A DNA stretch of 64,000 nt from Branchiostoma floridae (GCF_000003815.2 NC_049981.1:4630770-4694769), one strand, 5' to 3'; numbered from the stretch's first letter, positions 1 to 12,195 are shown. A program made the numbers and translations. Notes: generated by a model not told the origin, from the letters alone.

Positions 1-1804
1 ACCTTGAAATAAGGGAAGGTCAAAAAGGGTCGTGTGAACGAGTAACATACCCTTCAGGCCAACAGACACTATGATATCTGGCCAATTATCAGTAATAAAT
101 CTGCCAATATTGACTTTATGCTATAGTTCACAATGAGGGCCATTTTAACCATGTGCTGTCACGCAAGCGAACCTGGGAAACGTTTGAAAGGCAGAAATGG
201 TCATGTGAACAATAAGCATGTCCTGAAGGCCGGAAGACTGCCTGATCATATCTGCAATATCTGTAATAAATATGTCAAATTTTAATTTTTACGATCGTCC
301 ATAATTAGTGGTTGTCGCCACACGAAGTCAAGCATGCGGGCCTGGAAAACATCTGACTGACACATTGGACTGTTGAAAAACAACATTAAAATCTCCGTTT
401 GAGATTTTGTCAGCATGGGACTTGACGATATTTACCGGGGCGACGGTTGGTTTACTGGGGGTGGGGGGTTGGGTGGCATTGACTTTTTGTTTAGCCTGAA
501 TGAGGGCATGACATACAAGAAATATTGTTTAAAACAGTCAAGATTTTCCCAGGAGAGCATGCTCCCGGACCCCTTACCATTACGTCAATAGAGTTCGCCC
601 TTCCCTTAACAAATTTGCTGCCGCCACCTCTGTTCTGTGTTTCCACGTTCGAACGAAGATTACAAAGACCATACCATATCAGAAAATTGGTGCAATGTCA
701 ATCCTGCGTGCGTAGGCACTTGCGGCTGTAATTTAAAATTGTGGGCCTGTTTTCAAAACGAAGGGGTGTCATCTTATATGCCAAATAAGTCTGTTCGAAG
801 GTCTGCTTGGTTCATCTCAGATGAACTGTGCTGTGATTGGCTAGTTGCGGGCTCTCTACTGTATGTGACGTAGCATGATGGCGCGAAAATGTTTCGTCAA
901 GTTTGTAGGTTGCCCAAAATAATTTGCGTTTTAAGATGATCAAAGCAGTCTTGGACCTTTTTCGGCAACGATATCGCTGAAAATGTACCCAATCTTGCTA
1001 AAATTTTTATTTTCCCCACATACTGCGGGGAATTGCGTTTATAGGGTCAAAAATGTCAGACGCCCCCCCCCACCCCCCACCCCCCCTCCTAGTAAGTTCG
1101 GCCTTCAGCCCTCTCTGGACAGCCTTGTCCTCGAAAACGCTGTATAATCTTTAGTTTAGGAGCGACGCCGATTCTAGATATGCTCCAGCAGGACTCCGTT
1201 GTGCGTAATTTGTTGACGCGCGCGTCTTGACACCCCGATCGTCTTCCCGTGAAACAACTACTGCTATATTGCTATTGCGATAAGGTTTATGTAACGAGAG
1301 AGATCGAGAGTATCTCATTTTTTTAAAATAAACTTTAGACATGTTAAACTGCCTAATACTACTCATAAACACCTCATATCTAGCATAAAGGTTTAGTACA
1401 TTTGAAATTACCACTTGTTAACGAATAGATATGACAGTTCGTGTTTTTATGATAAGGACGTGTTTTGCTGCCGCCCGTATTGCCGATGTTTGTGGACGGT
1501 CCCTGATTTTCTACAGACTTGATTTACAGGTCTTGGTTAAGACCCAACCGAAGTTCCCTTCATTCAGGCTTTGCAAAAATTAGTCCGCAACATACTATGT
1601 GTCTATCCAAAAATAATTGTCATATGTGTGGCATGAACCACTATTTACTTCCTGCACAACGGAATAAAAAGGTACGAGCTACAGTGCAGATGTACAGTAC
1701 GTCAGTACGTCAAACTGGACTTGATTAATTACTGTTGTCTATTCTGCCGGGCGTGTCGGCTACGTCCCAACCTGGCCTGCCCTCCCCCTAGGCAGCACAT
1801 AGGC
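1..1804. other. Intergenic, no gene recognised
   Basis: I see no exon with convincing protein similarity here. A C-rich tract lies at about 1062-1088. A short motif around 1477-1515 (CCCGTATTGCC followed by GGACGGTCCCT) recurs near 50055-50090 and, inverted, near 52815-52850 and 53328-53360, so it belongs to a dispersed repeat. Confidence 0.6.
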
Positions 1805-2260
1805 TTTGTCAGCAACATACGATGTAGCTAACCAATCACAATCGTCGCTTGAGTGGTGTGTACGCCCATTTACGCCTGTACAACGGTACGGGATGGCACG
1901 AGCAACTAACTGTTAATAAAAAGAAACGTCACATTTGACTCATAACAATAGCGACGTTGTGGTGGTGACGTCGCAACTGAAGTTAGCCTTAACATACGAT
2001 GTCGCTAAACCAATCATAATCGTTGATTCTGAGTGGCGTGAACGCAAATTAAAGATCATCTTACGACATTTACAATACAATACGATACACTATTAATAGA
2101 AAAAAACGTCAAATTCAACCAATCACAATCTTCGATTGAAATAATGTACACGCCCATTACCGATACATATATCCGAAAACGCTCAGCCCTTCTGTGTAGT
2201 CGGAGAGCGGTCAGCGAGCTGGCACAAAACCGACTTCGATTCTTCGACAACATTGAACGT
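1805..2260. repeat. Dispersed repeat with internal duplication
   Basis: Two related blocks follow each other (about 1815-1950 and 1990-2140). Each has an 'ACATACGATGT...CTAA' start, an 'ACCAATCACAATCG' box, a 'GAGTGG..TG..ACGCC' box and an 'AAACGTCA.ATT' box. The same boxes recur at about 50157-50345, downstream of the LTR element. No coding potential is evident, and the class of element is unknown. Confidence 0.6.
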
Positions 2261-2421
2261 ACCTGTGAGTAGTTGTCTTTGCAAATTTTTTTCTTTACCA
2301 TTGTAATATCATTTAATTCATTCTCAGCCTTGATAATATTACTTTTGGCATCTTTTCTGCCGTTTATAATGACGGTTTATGATTGCTTTGTTAGATTTGC
2401 GACAAAACATTTCCACAGCCG

Positions 2422-3455
2422 CCACCCTGCTTGTCATACCCCCGTTAAAACCATACCCCTTGTCCATGTCGAGGTAAAAACTTACCTATCCATGCTTTAG
2501 ACTGTAAGGTCGTATTTATGGGATCATGTAACTTTTTTTGTGACGTTGTACATGTACTTAAAAACGATAGTTTCTAAACGGCGACGGTGGCGCACGCGGT
2601 TTCAGTCAGTGGTTTGCCACGGGCCGCGCCGTACCGCACCTGCGCAAAAGATTTAAAAGTTTCAACCGCGCTGCCCCACTGCTTGTCATAACCCCCGTTT
2701 GAGACCAAATTTCTCGCCGATGTTACGTTCAAAACTTACCTCTCCAGGCTTATGACTTTGTAAAAGTGCTTATAGTATCATGTTATTTTTCTTTTAAGTT
2801 TTGCCTCGGAAAGTCTGTTTTCTAAAGCACAGTGACGATCCTGATATCGCATGCCGGGCTCCCGCATGTCATAACCCTCCCTTTCTCGTCAATGCTACGG
2901 TCAAAAAACTTACATATCCAGGCTTATATGATGTTTAGAAAGTTTTTAGGGGACCATTTTACCTTTGTGGCGTTTTACTTGAAGATGATTATTTTCTAAA
3001 ACACGGTGGCCACGCTGGCATTGATAAGGTGGCGACGCTAGCATATGTAACGACGCCGGCATTACATATCCCACCGCACTGCTTGTCATGACCCCCTTTT
3101 GAACTCAGATCTCTTGTCAATGTTACGGTTAGAATTACAACTTGCCTATCCAGGCTTACCGTTTGAAAACTGCAGAGGATTAACGACGGAGAGAATATAA
3201 GACATTTTAAGTCTTTTTGTCAGCATAAGCTAAAAAAACACATGTTCGCCGCCATTATTGACGATGGGATGGTTATAAGGGTTGTATATCGTGTCCGCTA
3301 ATTATTTTCAAAGCCTTTTCGAAAGCCTGTGTTAGAATCTTTTTATGAAAATTTACTTTCCTAAAACTATCGATAGCCCGTGACCTATAAGCATTTGAGC
3401 TATTTTTAAAGCTTCGAACTTTAGCCACCCTACTAGCCTGCTTGTCATTCTCCCA
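2422..3455. repeat. Degenerate tandem array, ~200-250 bp unit
   Basis: The box CTGCTTGTCATAACCCCC (variants allowed) starts near 2424, 2678, 2863, 3079 and, weakly, 3438. In the first four units it is followed 40-60 bp later by 'AAAACTTACCTATCCAGGCTTA'-like sequence and then by 'TTTTCTAAA(A)C.C.GTGGC' before the next unit. The units are strongly diverged, which suggests an old satellite or a nested repeat. A related box appears at 5358-5390. Confidence 0.6.
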
Positions 3456-3685
3456 TGTGAATGGTGAGACTGCTTGTTATTTATTATAGGTATAAACAAA
3501 GCTAACAGACGCACAATGTACGATGCGTGGCGTTTGTGGTCGCCATGACGAAAACTACTCTCAGGATCGTCCCACGACTTTGCTCTCGATCAGTTCCCGA
3601 CCATGGCCAGTGCTGGGTTGGGACTCACTATGGAGGAGGCTGGAATCGGTCCTAATAATATGTCTCTAATTCACCCCTCTGACCG

Positions 3686-4885
3686 CAGCCAAGCAGAAAG
3701 CATATCACGCGCGGGTCAACGTGTTACCGAAGTTACATCGTTCTTACTAAATGAACAGAGACAACACAAACACGCAAACCCTCTCCTTAGGCAAAGTTTC
3801 CTTCCAGCTCGTTTGGTCTTGGTGTCATACTTAGCAAAACAGACCGCTATTGTTAACAAGGTCCCCCTCATTTACATACTTTCTAAAGGGGGTACAAGCT
3901 ACAAGGACCATATTTCAAATGAGACAGTTACCAGTAATAAGTTATTGATTTTAAGAAATTTTCACCACATTTTCTTATAAATCTGATCTGTGTTCTCTAC
4001 ACGTTAGAAACTTTAAATATGTTGCATTGTCGTGATCATGATATTGATCTCTATTGTGGACTTGAAGTTGATTTAATAAGTTGCATCTGGGACAGCATGA
4101 GCCATATTTTGACAACTTCGGGTAGCAAAAGGTTGGGTCATCACAAAAGGATCATGTTACGATGTGTGTGTACATGTACATGTGCGGTAGTAGGGATCAC
4201 AACCTGACCTCAGTCAAGGTCAACTAAAAGCTGCCAAATATTCGAAAACACAAAGCATTTTGACATATGTCATATTTGACAAAATGTCCTAAGATCGCAG
4301 CCAAACAAAAAGCATGTCACGCGCGGGTTCACTTCCATAAGTTACATCGTTCTTACTTAAGCAAACAGAGACAAAAAACACACAGACCCTATCCTCTGGC
4401 TAAGTTTCCTTCCAGCTCGTTTGGTCTTGGTGTCATACTTAGCAAAACAGACCGCTATTGTTAACAAGGTCTCCCTCATTTACATGCTTTCTAAAAGAGG
4501 GTACAGGCATCATATTTCAAATGAGACAATTACCAGTAATAAGTTATTGCTTTTAAGAAATTTTCACCACATTGTCTTCTAAATCTGATATGTGTTCTCT
4601 ACACGTTGGAAACTTTAAATATGTTGCATTGTCGTGATCATGATATCGATCTCTATTGTGAACTTGAAGATGATTTAATAAGTTGCATCTGGGACAGCAT
4701 GAGCCATATTTTGACAACTTCGGGTAGCAAAAGCTTTGGTCATCACAAAAGGATCATGTTGCAATATTTGTATACATGTACATGTGCGGTAGTAGGGATC
4801 ACACCCTGACCTCAGTCAAGGTCAACCAAAAGTTGGCAAATATTCGAAAACACAAAGCATTTTAACATTTAACAATATGTCCTAA
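3686..4885 (+). repeat. ~600-bp direct tandem duplication
   Basis: The segment starting CGCAGCCAAGCAGAAAGCAT at 3686 is repeated from about 4297 with small differences. Shared landmarks are the 'TCACGCGCGGGT' box, the 'CAGACCGCTATTGTTAACAAGG' box (split here by differences), the block around 4019/4621 reading TTGCATTGTCGTGATCATGATAT, and 'GACCTCAGTCAAGGTCAAC'. Open frames inside are short and not conserved between the copies, so I do not call a gene. Shorter diverged copies lie at about 6068-6265 and 50995-51090. Confidence 0.8.
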
Positions 4886-5009
4886 GATGCGAGGAGATTA
4901 TTGTGAATATAGTTTGTACAAAACTTATAGAAAAAGGCACCGTTTGAAAACGTTTAGAACGTCACCAGCTACATGTAGTAACAACATAAGTGTGGTCCTG
5001 TAATTAGAG

Positions 5010-5115
5010 TAGGTGGTCGGGAATAGGCTGGATAGCACTGGTCGGGCTCAGTCGGGAGTAAGTCATGCACTGGTCGGGAGATGGTTAGGACATGTTCGGG
5101 ACATGTTCGGCGCTT
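5010..5115. repeat. Short GGTCGGG-rich motif cluster
   Basis: GGTCGGG or GTCGGG(A) occurs several times in about 100 bp, mixed with 'GGACATGTTCGGGACATGTTCGG'-type doublets. It looks like a small degenerate tandem repeat with no visible coding role. Confidence 0.4.
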
Positions 5116-5375
5116 AAAGATAGGCGTCGTCTAAATCTGTTCCGACTGCTCCCTAATTAAGGCCGACCTTAGTCAGCAATGGTTCAGTAGCCAAGTTTGG
5201 CTAGGTGTAACCTGGGATTTAGTCTAGTTGTATGCTGTGTCCACTCAATCTTTTTCGAAAGCCATTTTTAGAATTCTTAACTTAATTTCACAAAACTATT
5301 GATATCCTTAGCATTGTAGATAAAGTCAACTGTTTTGTGTGAAAGTTTTCGACATTTTCCCACCCCACTGCCCTG

Positions 5376-5600
5376 TCATTATACCCCTGTCACATTGTGT
5401 ATAATCTTCGGGCGTATCGATAAAAGAGCGGCCATATTTAAGATCGACAGAAGGTTGCGCGTATTTTTCACCTGAAAACCTTCCCGGTCGCATATAAGCC
5501 ATATTTTGTATCTTGTGCAATAAAGTTATTGTTATCAGCGAGGCTCGGGCGACTGCCGCAGAATCGTCGTCCGATCGATTGTTGCCAAATGTGACAGGAG
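5376..5600 (+). repeat. Dispersed repeat, arm of an inverted pair
   Basis: This block runs from CATTATACCCCTGTCACATT through 'GTATTTTTCACCTGAAAACC' and 'GCAATAAAGTTATTG' to 'CGATTG.TGCCAAATGTGAC'. It reappears in reverse complement at about 8167-8420. A third, forward-oriented copy lies at about 51640-51780. Confidence 0.7.
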
Positions 5601-5792
5601 TATTACTATGACTTCCGGAAAATGAAGAGGCCTCGTGTAATTTTCAAACAAAAACGCGCAATGTACCACGTTTGTCTTTTGTGATCCACCACGACTGAAG
5701 CTACAATCACAACAGTTCCCGACCATGGTCAGCACTGGGTTAACGTTAAAGCTCACTTTGGAGTAGGCTTGAATCAATCCAAATATATATCT

Positions 5793-6044
5793 AAAGGTGA
5801 GCTCCCACCGCACTTGTGCCAAGCTTGCGTCACTGCGGGGTTCGTTCACCGCGTCGCTATTTTGGTACTTTCTCCGATATTTTTATAATTTAGATATTGC
5901 GTAATACGTAAAAGTATAGCTTAGAAGACGACAAAATACACAAAAAAGAAAGGAAATTCATTCTTTATCTCTAAAATTCGTTGAGTATCTTTCGAACCCC
6001 GCAGTGACGCAAGCTTGACGCAAGTGCGGTGGGAGGGCACCTTA
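5793..6044. mobile_element. MITE family A, full-length copy
   Basis: A ~250-bp palindromic element. The left end reads AGGTGAGCTCCCACCGCACT and then CAAGCTTGCGTCACTGCGGGGTTCG. The right end is its inverse, with about 50 bp of inverted terminal repeat. It has an AT-rich centre and no ORF. TAA flanks both sides, which would fit a 3-bp TWA target duplication of the PIF/Harbinger kind (inference). Other copies: 12776-13172, 18440-18637, 26577-26728, 37276-37512, plus a lone end at 23126-23166. Confidence 0.8.
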
Positions 6045-6067
6045 ACTCACTCGCATTCAAGTAGAAT

Positions 6068-6265
6068 TGATGTTACGCGCGGGGGTCATCTTCGTGTGAC
6101 CTACGTTACACCGATCTTACTTCAACCAACAAAGACAAAAACACACAGACCATCTCCTTAGGCTAAGTTTCCTTCTGGCTCGTTTGGCCATTGTGTCATA
6201 CTCGACAAACAGACCGCTATTGTTAACAAAGTCTCCCTCATTTACATACTTTCTAAATAAGAGGG
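6068..6265 (+). repeat. Third, partial copy of the 3.7-4.9 kb repeat
   Basis: It shares the 'TTACGCGCGGG' box, 'AGGCTAAGTTTCCTTC.GGCTCGTTTGG', and the 'ACAGACCGCTATTGTTAACAA' and 'CTCATTTACATACTTTCTAAA' boxes with the tandem pair upstream. It starts right after the family A MITE, so that element may have inserted into the array. Confidence 0.65.
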
Positions 6266-6477
6266 TGAAGACAAGGATATAACCATGTAAAATTAAAATG
6301 GATGGACTGTTTTAATGTTACTCGTTGTTGGAGGTGGTTTTCTGTGCCATGTGCTTGTTCCACCTGGTTTGAATGTACCGTAATGCACTACTTTAAATAC
6401 AAACTTTTGATTATCAAAAATTTATGCTAAAACAAGCTAAAACGCAAAAGATAAGACAATGCCCCTGTCTCAACACT

Positions 6478-6795
6478 GTTGAAGGTAGCTGAACTTTTCT
6501 TTTTTATGTATGGATATTTACGCGGTTAAGGACTGGAACGTACGTATAGAAGGTTAAAACTGTTGAAGGTAGCTGAAATTTTCTTTTTGTGTAATCCTAT
6601 GGAGATTTACGTGGTTAAGGACTAGAACGTATAGAAGGTTGAAACTGTTGAAAGTAGCTGTCCTTTTCTTTTTGTGTATGGAGATTTACGTGGTTAAGGA
6701 CTAGAAAGTATAGAAGGTTAAAATTGTTGAACGTGGCTGAACTTTTCTTTTCGTGTATGGAGATTTACGTGGTTAAGGACCAGAACGTATAGAAA
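6478..6795 (+). repeat. Minisatellite, ~80-bp unit x4
   Basis: Four consecutive units each carry 'GTTGAA.GTAGCTGAAC' (third unit CTGTCC), 'TTTTCTTTTTGTGTATGGA', 'ATTTACGTGGTTAAGGAC' and 'AGAACGTATAGAAGGTTAAA'. Units start near 6478, 6561, 6646 and 6725. No ORF spans the array. Confidence 0.8.
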
Positions 6796-8166
6796 ACTAA
6801 TGATAAAAGTAAAATGCACAAGAAATGTGTGTTTGAGGGTACAATCAACAACATATTAAACTGTTGTGACGTACTGTGTTGTGTGCCGCTTAGCGAAGGA
6901 CATGTGAACTGCAGCCAACAAACAGAAGTCGGGGTATGCATAGTAAGGAGCCAATCAACGCTGATTAAAAACATCAATATAAAACTCAATTAGTCTTCTA
7001 ACATCGACATGCCATGCACAAGAAAATCCTTACGACCTTTCCAAGTATTGTGCCGCATTATCCGAACTGCATTGATCTGTGACAATGATCCAATCTCTTA
7101 CTGACACGTACCTTTTGTGACTTCTATCGCCAGCCAGAGATTTTTCATTCCATGTAATGTTAGATGAAAAATAAATACATTGAGCACTATTGCATATTGC
7201 TGTTTAATATTGATAGTCACAGTTCTTTTAAGGTCAACGTACGCACGTGTGGGTGTTTGACCCCAGTGTTGCGTAACCTTCCACAGGAAACGTCCGATGT
7301 ACCCTGATAGCACTTTGTATGCTAATCAGCCTAAATGAGGGCCACCAAAAATAGAATGAGAGAGACACATCCATCAACTGGGCAGCTATCTGAGGTCAAG
7401 CAATGGCTGAGAATGTGCATAAGATAGATATTATCAGGGTGAATCTTAACATTTGTTCTCTTGCGATGCGAATGAAATGATTTGATTACTGAACTTACTT
7501 GTTAGTGTCAACCACTTTCGATAGAAACGTTAGCGATAAATTCGTCTGTTCGACTCTTCAATAAAGTTATCATTAATATATTAACAAATAAAGGGACCAA
7601 TGAAATACATTACGCCTATGATCAAAAAAGATATTTTGAGACGTCCTTTCCGGGTACACCCCGAGGCTCAACATAACTCGTGTCTTAAAGTAGAAGGTAT
7701 ATGTTTTCGGAGAGAATCAAATGAGGTTGAAACAATGCAGGCATCTCAAGAGAAGGAAATGAAAACCACTTTAGACACGAAGTGCAAAAATACGTCGAGT
7801 CGACATTGCCAAAGCAGTAAGACAAAACATAATGGGGAGGGGGGTGACTGACCCTTGAAATCGATAATTAGGCACCATTTCAGCACCACTGAGCTTGAAA
7901 GGCTGGTCTATCACGAAGCCAGAGTCATTATAAAGGACAACGAGACGCTACTTAATCAAATCATTGTCTTTATTACCTATGTAGTCTACACTACTACTTT
8001 TGATCAACACTTATACTCTAACTATTTTACGACATTCCATAGAAGCTAAGTGTTATGACAGCCTGCATTCTTGACTTTTCTTAACTTTACCAGTATTCCA
8101 ATTTGTCTCAGTGCTTGTCCGGTCTGTAGCTACCTCCCGACACCATATGCGGCGTTAACCTCACAG
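6796..8166. other. Intergenic, nothing recognised
   Basis: I see no exon-like protein similarity, RNA gene or clear repeat. The short open frames here (for example 7600-7851) have no recognisable domain and no splice context that supports them. Confidence 0.5.
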
Positions 8167-8420
8167 CAGTCACATTTGGCGAAAATCAATCGGACGAAGA
8201 TTCTGCGGCAATCGCTCGAGCCTCGCTTTTAATAATAACTTTATTGCACAACAATTGTACAAGGTGCAAAGTACGGCTTATATGTGACAGGGACGGTTTT
8301 CAGGTGAAAAATATGCGGAAACCTCTGTTGATCTTTGATATGGCCGATCTTCCTCCGATACGCACGTAGATTGTGGATATTGTGACAGGGGTATAATGCA
8401 CTGACAAGCAAAGTGACGTA
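8167..8420 (-). repeat. Inverted partner of the 5.4-kb repeat
   Basis: Reverse complement of 5376-5600. On the minus strand it keeps the same order of landmarks: the ATTATACCCCTGTCACA box, the 'CACCTGAAAACC' box, 'GCAATAAAGTTATT' and 'GATT.TCGCCAAATGTGA'. The two arms lie about 2.6 kb apart. Confidence 0.7.
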
Positions 8421-10528
8421 CACGCCTTGCATGAAATCAGTAACTCATAACTGTTCATTTTCTGCGATATTAGTATGTGACAATAATGGCACAATAATTC
8501 GCCCAACACTAAACTCAGACGGTCGGCAACATTTGAAATCTATTTACGACGTTTAAAGGTCAGTCACTTAGAGAAACCTGTGAAGCGTACACTTGAGAGC
8601 GCCTTGCAAACGCCCCCTGGCGGAAAGGACAAGAAGAGTCGTGTGGATGGCTCAACGTTTCCCTGTATCGTAGAATCGTCATCACAAATCCGTGTTGTAT
8701 CATTGCAGATACCACGATTTTTTTCTAACCTTTATGTAGCCCTTGGTAACGTTACATAGTCCCTTCGCCCTAAGCCAGTTTTCAAAGTTCAATGTTTGGA
8801 GAAGGTCTAGGGGTTTTCGTTACACATATTTATTTACAATTATTACAGTGATATACTATTCTATACTCGCATTGCCTAATTCAGTCCATAGTTACTCAAT
8901 TGTATTTCATAACTTGTTCTTCAAGGCTACTACTGAGTTGCCCAAATCCATGCTGTAGGAGCTGCGACCACAGTAGTTTTTTAGCAACAAAAAGTTATGC
9001 AGCATCCATTTCCTTGCTCCTGAGGCAGTGACCTTATTTTTAAGTTTGGTATTACACTGTTTCATTTCATTTCACCTGAATAGGGGATTGTTCTACTTAA
9101 CTGGTTACTTTTGTTAGTATTTATGTTTACCTTCACAGAAGGTACACATATTGTTTTTGCTTAGACGTTCTTTTTTCCGCGCACCTCAAAAACATGAATA
9201 TCTCCGAAAGTAGAGCTTGGATTAACTTGAAAGCCAAAGTTATCTGGTAGGCCTGTACATAACGCACTGCACCGTGGTCATTCGGGCCCACATAGACCCA
9301 AAATAATGATTTTATGGGGCAAAAATGGGTGAAAAAAATAGCAATTTTAACACAAAATCGAACTTTAGAACACCTCTGGAATCTTGGAACGTTGTTCGAA
9401 ACGAGGTCAACGACCGCCGCAGCTATCGAACAAGCCGCCGCGCCAGCAGAAGGAAATATAATACCCCAAAAGTATCGAAATGTGTGCAGGGATAGGTCAC
9501 TAATTGTATGAATATATATCAAGTCAAGATTAAGTGTCTGTTGGGCATATTATTTTTGATTTTGTTTAAGTTCAGTAACCTGAACGAGCCAGTTGTACCT
9601 TATCTCTAAGCTATCCAAACATTGATATGATTCTATGTTGTATTCGATCGAGTTACGTCAAATCGACAACACACACGGTGTCATACATTGTATGCCAGCA
9701 CTAGTCTTTTGATTCAACTGTTTTTACAAGGTTGCATGCTCACGTACTAATTTGTAAACAAACGCATACCGTCGACAGAGAGAATACGGATTGGTGTATA
9801 GTTAACCAAATTTTGAGTAAACAAGAAAAATTGTGCACAAAAAACATGCTCTACGTTACACGCAAGGTCACTGCGTATTGGCGGCTTTTACGCACGAAGA
9901 TCGTCATCCAAACTGAAAGATTTACATTTGACACAAATTAGGTATGCAAAACACAAAAGAGGGACTTGAGGATTTTATTTCGCAAGTAAACTGACCTGAA
10001 CAAGCAAGATAAACCGCAACGTGGAACGCCCTCCATCCCCATCGCACTTCGTCATAATTTCCGTTACCACAGCGTTGGGTTGGTCCAGATTCACAAGTGA
10101 AGCACGAAACGGAGTCACGGTAAAGTACATTTAACCTACATACAGCTTTATACGCGTCGGGAGAGTTTACAAGTTCGTGGCCTTCACAGCACAAGTTTAA
10201 CTGTTAGCACAAAATGGGACTGTTTACGCCGCTTGTTGCATTCCAAGGTCGGTGAAGCCATGCCAACGTTCACGATCTGTTACTTCGTACCTCAATGACA
10301 GTGAAAACTTCATTTCACGCCAACGGCTTCGAAGTATGAACGCGCAAAATTCTACATCTTTGTCACAACAACGAACAAAATTCCCGCCCATGGCAACACC
10401 GGAAACTAAATATGATGACCTTTGCCGTCTGATCGGCACCGCATTTGATCTCAAAGTACGCGGCAAATGCCTTGTTATTCCAGTCAGTTCAGTGCAAAGT
10501 CACGATATACTTTGAACCACATTTGTTT
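8421..10528. other. Intergenic, nothing recognised
   Basis: No gene, RNA or repeat family could be supported here. The 129-codon minus-strand frame at 9133-9522 has no recognisable motif, and it overlaps a comparable open frame on the other strand. Confidence 0.5.
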
Positions 10529-10529
10529 T

Positions 10530-10752
10530 TTACTCCGCTAGTTGCCCTTGGGTCACTCTTGGGGCATCTTGCCACTTGCGTTATTTTTTAACTTCCAAAA
10601 AAACGTCGCGCTTGCTTGTGTCACCTCTAGGTTTGCTTGTGTCACCTCTAGGTTCGCTCGCGCCACCTATAGGTGCCGCGGGGTCACTTCTGCGTTGTCG
10701 AACCCCGAAGCGACGCAAGTGTGACGCGAGTGCAGTGGGAGCCCACCTTCAT
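10530..10752 (-). mobile_element. Fragment of TIR element family C
   Basis: Read on the minus strand, this matches the left part of the element at 41447-43822. Both carry the 'CTTGTGTCACCTCTAGGTTTG' or 'GCCGCAAGCAAACCTAGAGGT' tandem motif, the 'CGCGCTTGCTTG' box and the 'CATCTTGCCACTTGCGTTATTT' box (variants). The terminal part (10696-10752) resembles the family A/C inverted repeat, ending AGTGGGAGCCCACCTT. Confidence 0.65.
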
Positions 10753-11003
10753 GGATTTCAAAGCTTTTTTAAACATTTGAATACATATCGTTGAAGGAAA
10801 CTAATTTTTTCCATGGCTCTCTCCCCAATTTCCATGTAGAAATGTTAGGCTAGACCATGTGAAGGTAAACATTCTGTATTTGCTTGCAAATGTTACCTTT
10901 CTAGTTTTATTCTTTCTTCCTGCCTTTTTCCTAGAGGGACAAATTCCAAAAGCAAAATGGTGTGGTCATTGTGACCTTTCCAACAGTACAATCTTTCCGT
11001 AAG

Positions 11004-11054
11004 CTGTGTGTGTGTGTGTGTGTGTTTGCGTGTGTGTGTGTGTGTATGTTTGTT

Positions 11055-11089
<35 letters not shown>

Positions 11090-11240
11090 GTCTGTGTGTG
11101 TGTGTGGTGTCTGTGTGTCTGCGTGTGTGTGTCTGTGTCTGTGTGTGTGTGTGCGCGTGTGTGTGTGTGCGTGCGTGTCTGTGTGTGTGTGGTGTGTGTG
11201 TGTCTGTGTGCCTGTCTGTGTGTGTCTGTATATGTGTGTC
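11004..11240 (+). repeat. Imperfect (TG)n microsatellite
   Basis: A long TG repeat with interruptions (TGTCTG, TGCG, TGTATG) runs to the edge of the assembly gap. The long open frames across it in several phases are repeat artefacts. Confidence 0.95.
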
Positions 11241-11264
11241 CCCTATGTGTTGTGTCCGTGCGGT

Positions 11265-11592
11265 NNNNNNNNNNNNNNNNNNNNNNNNNNNNNNNNNNNN
11301 NNNNNNNNNNNNNNNNNNNNNNNNNNNNNNNNNNNNNNNNNNNNNNNNNNNNNNNNNNNNNNNNNNNNNNNNNNNNNNNNNNNNNNNNNNNNNNNNNNNN
11401 NNNNNNNNNNNNNNNNNNNNNNNNNNNNNNNNNNNNNNNNNNNNNNNNNNNNNNNNNNNNNNNNNNNNNNNNNNNNNNNNNNNNNNNNNNNNNNNNNNNN
11501 NNNNNNNNNNNNNNNNNNNNNNNNNNNNNNNNNNNNNNNNNNNNNNNNNNNNNNNNNNNNNNNNNNNNNNNNNNNNNNNNNNNNNNNNNNNN
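11265..11592. other. Assembly gap (328 N)
   Basis: A run of N follows the TG microsatellite and precedes a possible exon end. Upstream exons of the large mosaic gene could be hidden here. Confidence 1.
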
Positions 11593-11614
11593 GACTACAC
11601 TGTGGCTGCTCAAG
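11593..11614 (+). CDS. Possible 3' end of an upstream exon at the gap edge
   Basis: Directly after the gap the sequence reads in one frame as DYTVAAQ and ends at a good donor, AAG|GTAACA. The exon would end in phase 1, which is exactly what the next exon at 12406 needs (its first two bases complete a Gly codon). With only 22 bases visible there is no domain evidence. It could equally be chance. Confidence 0.3.
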
Positions 11615-12176
11615 GTAACATCAAACATGAAATTCTGGATGGATTGGCATGACATGTGGTAGACCTTGTGAACGTAAAGGACAATCAGAAACTGTTTTGT
11701 AACTTTTCCAGGACATGCAATGGTCTTAATTGCTAGATAGCATTTGATGTCCGGTCCCTCTAGCTGTTTTTTTCTGGAACTGCTGGGGCATTTCGTTACA
11801 CTATCTCCTAGAGGATAACGTTATACAGACAGGGAAGCGAATGATTGAATTATTAAAAAAAATTGCAATAACATTTTTTGCTACAAAAATTGCGGTGTAC
11901 GCAGTATTTCATTATGTAAGTAATCTTTTAGGCTATCTACATTTAAATGATACCAAAAAGCATGACGATCCGACAACACGTTCTCGGGTCATTTTCGTCC
12001 AAAGTCTGAAAGGAAGTCGACACCTGCAGTTCTAAAAAAGCACAAGATATCCGCTGCAGTACCATAGCAACTCGCTAAAGGGGGCCCATTACCGAGCTTG
12101 ACTTCCCTTTACCTAGCCCCTACCCACAAACTAAGTATCATCAGGATCCATCTAAGGCTCCTCGAGGTATGCTGCT

Positions 12177-12195
12177 CACACACACACACACACGC

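Noticed and set aside
2422-3455. CRISPR-like array
   Set aside because: The repeats are long, degenerate and irregularly spaced, and the genome is clearly eukaryotic.
9133-9522. 129-codon minus-strand frame with a hydrophobic start
   Set aside because: No recognisable domain, an overlapping plus-strand frame of similar quality, and no splice or poly(A) context.
10962-11662. Long open frames of over 200 codons on both strands across the TG repeat and the N gap
   Set aside because: They consist of Cys-Val, Thr-His or similar repeats and unknown residues, and owe their length to the microsatellite and the gap.
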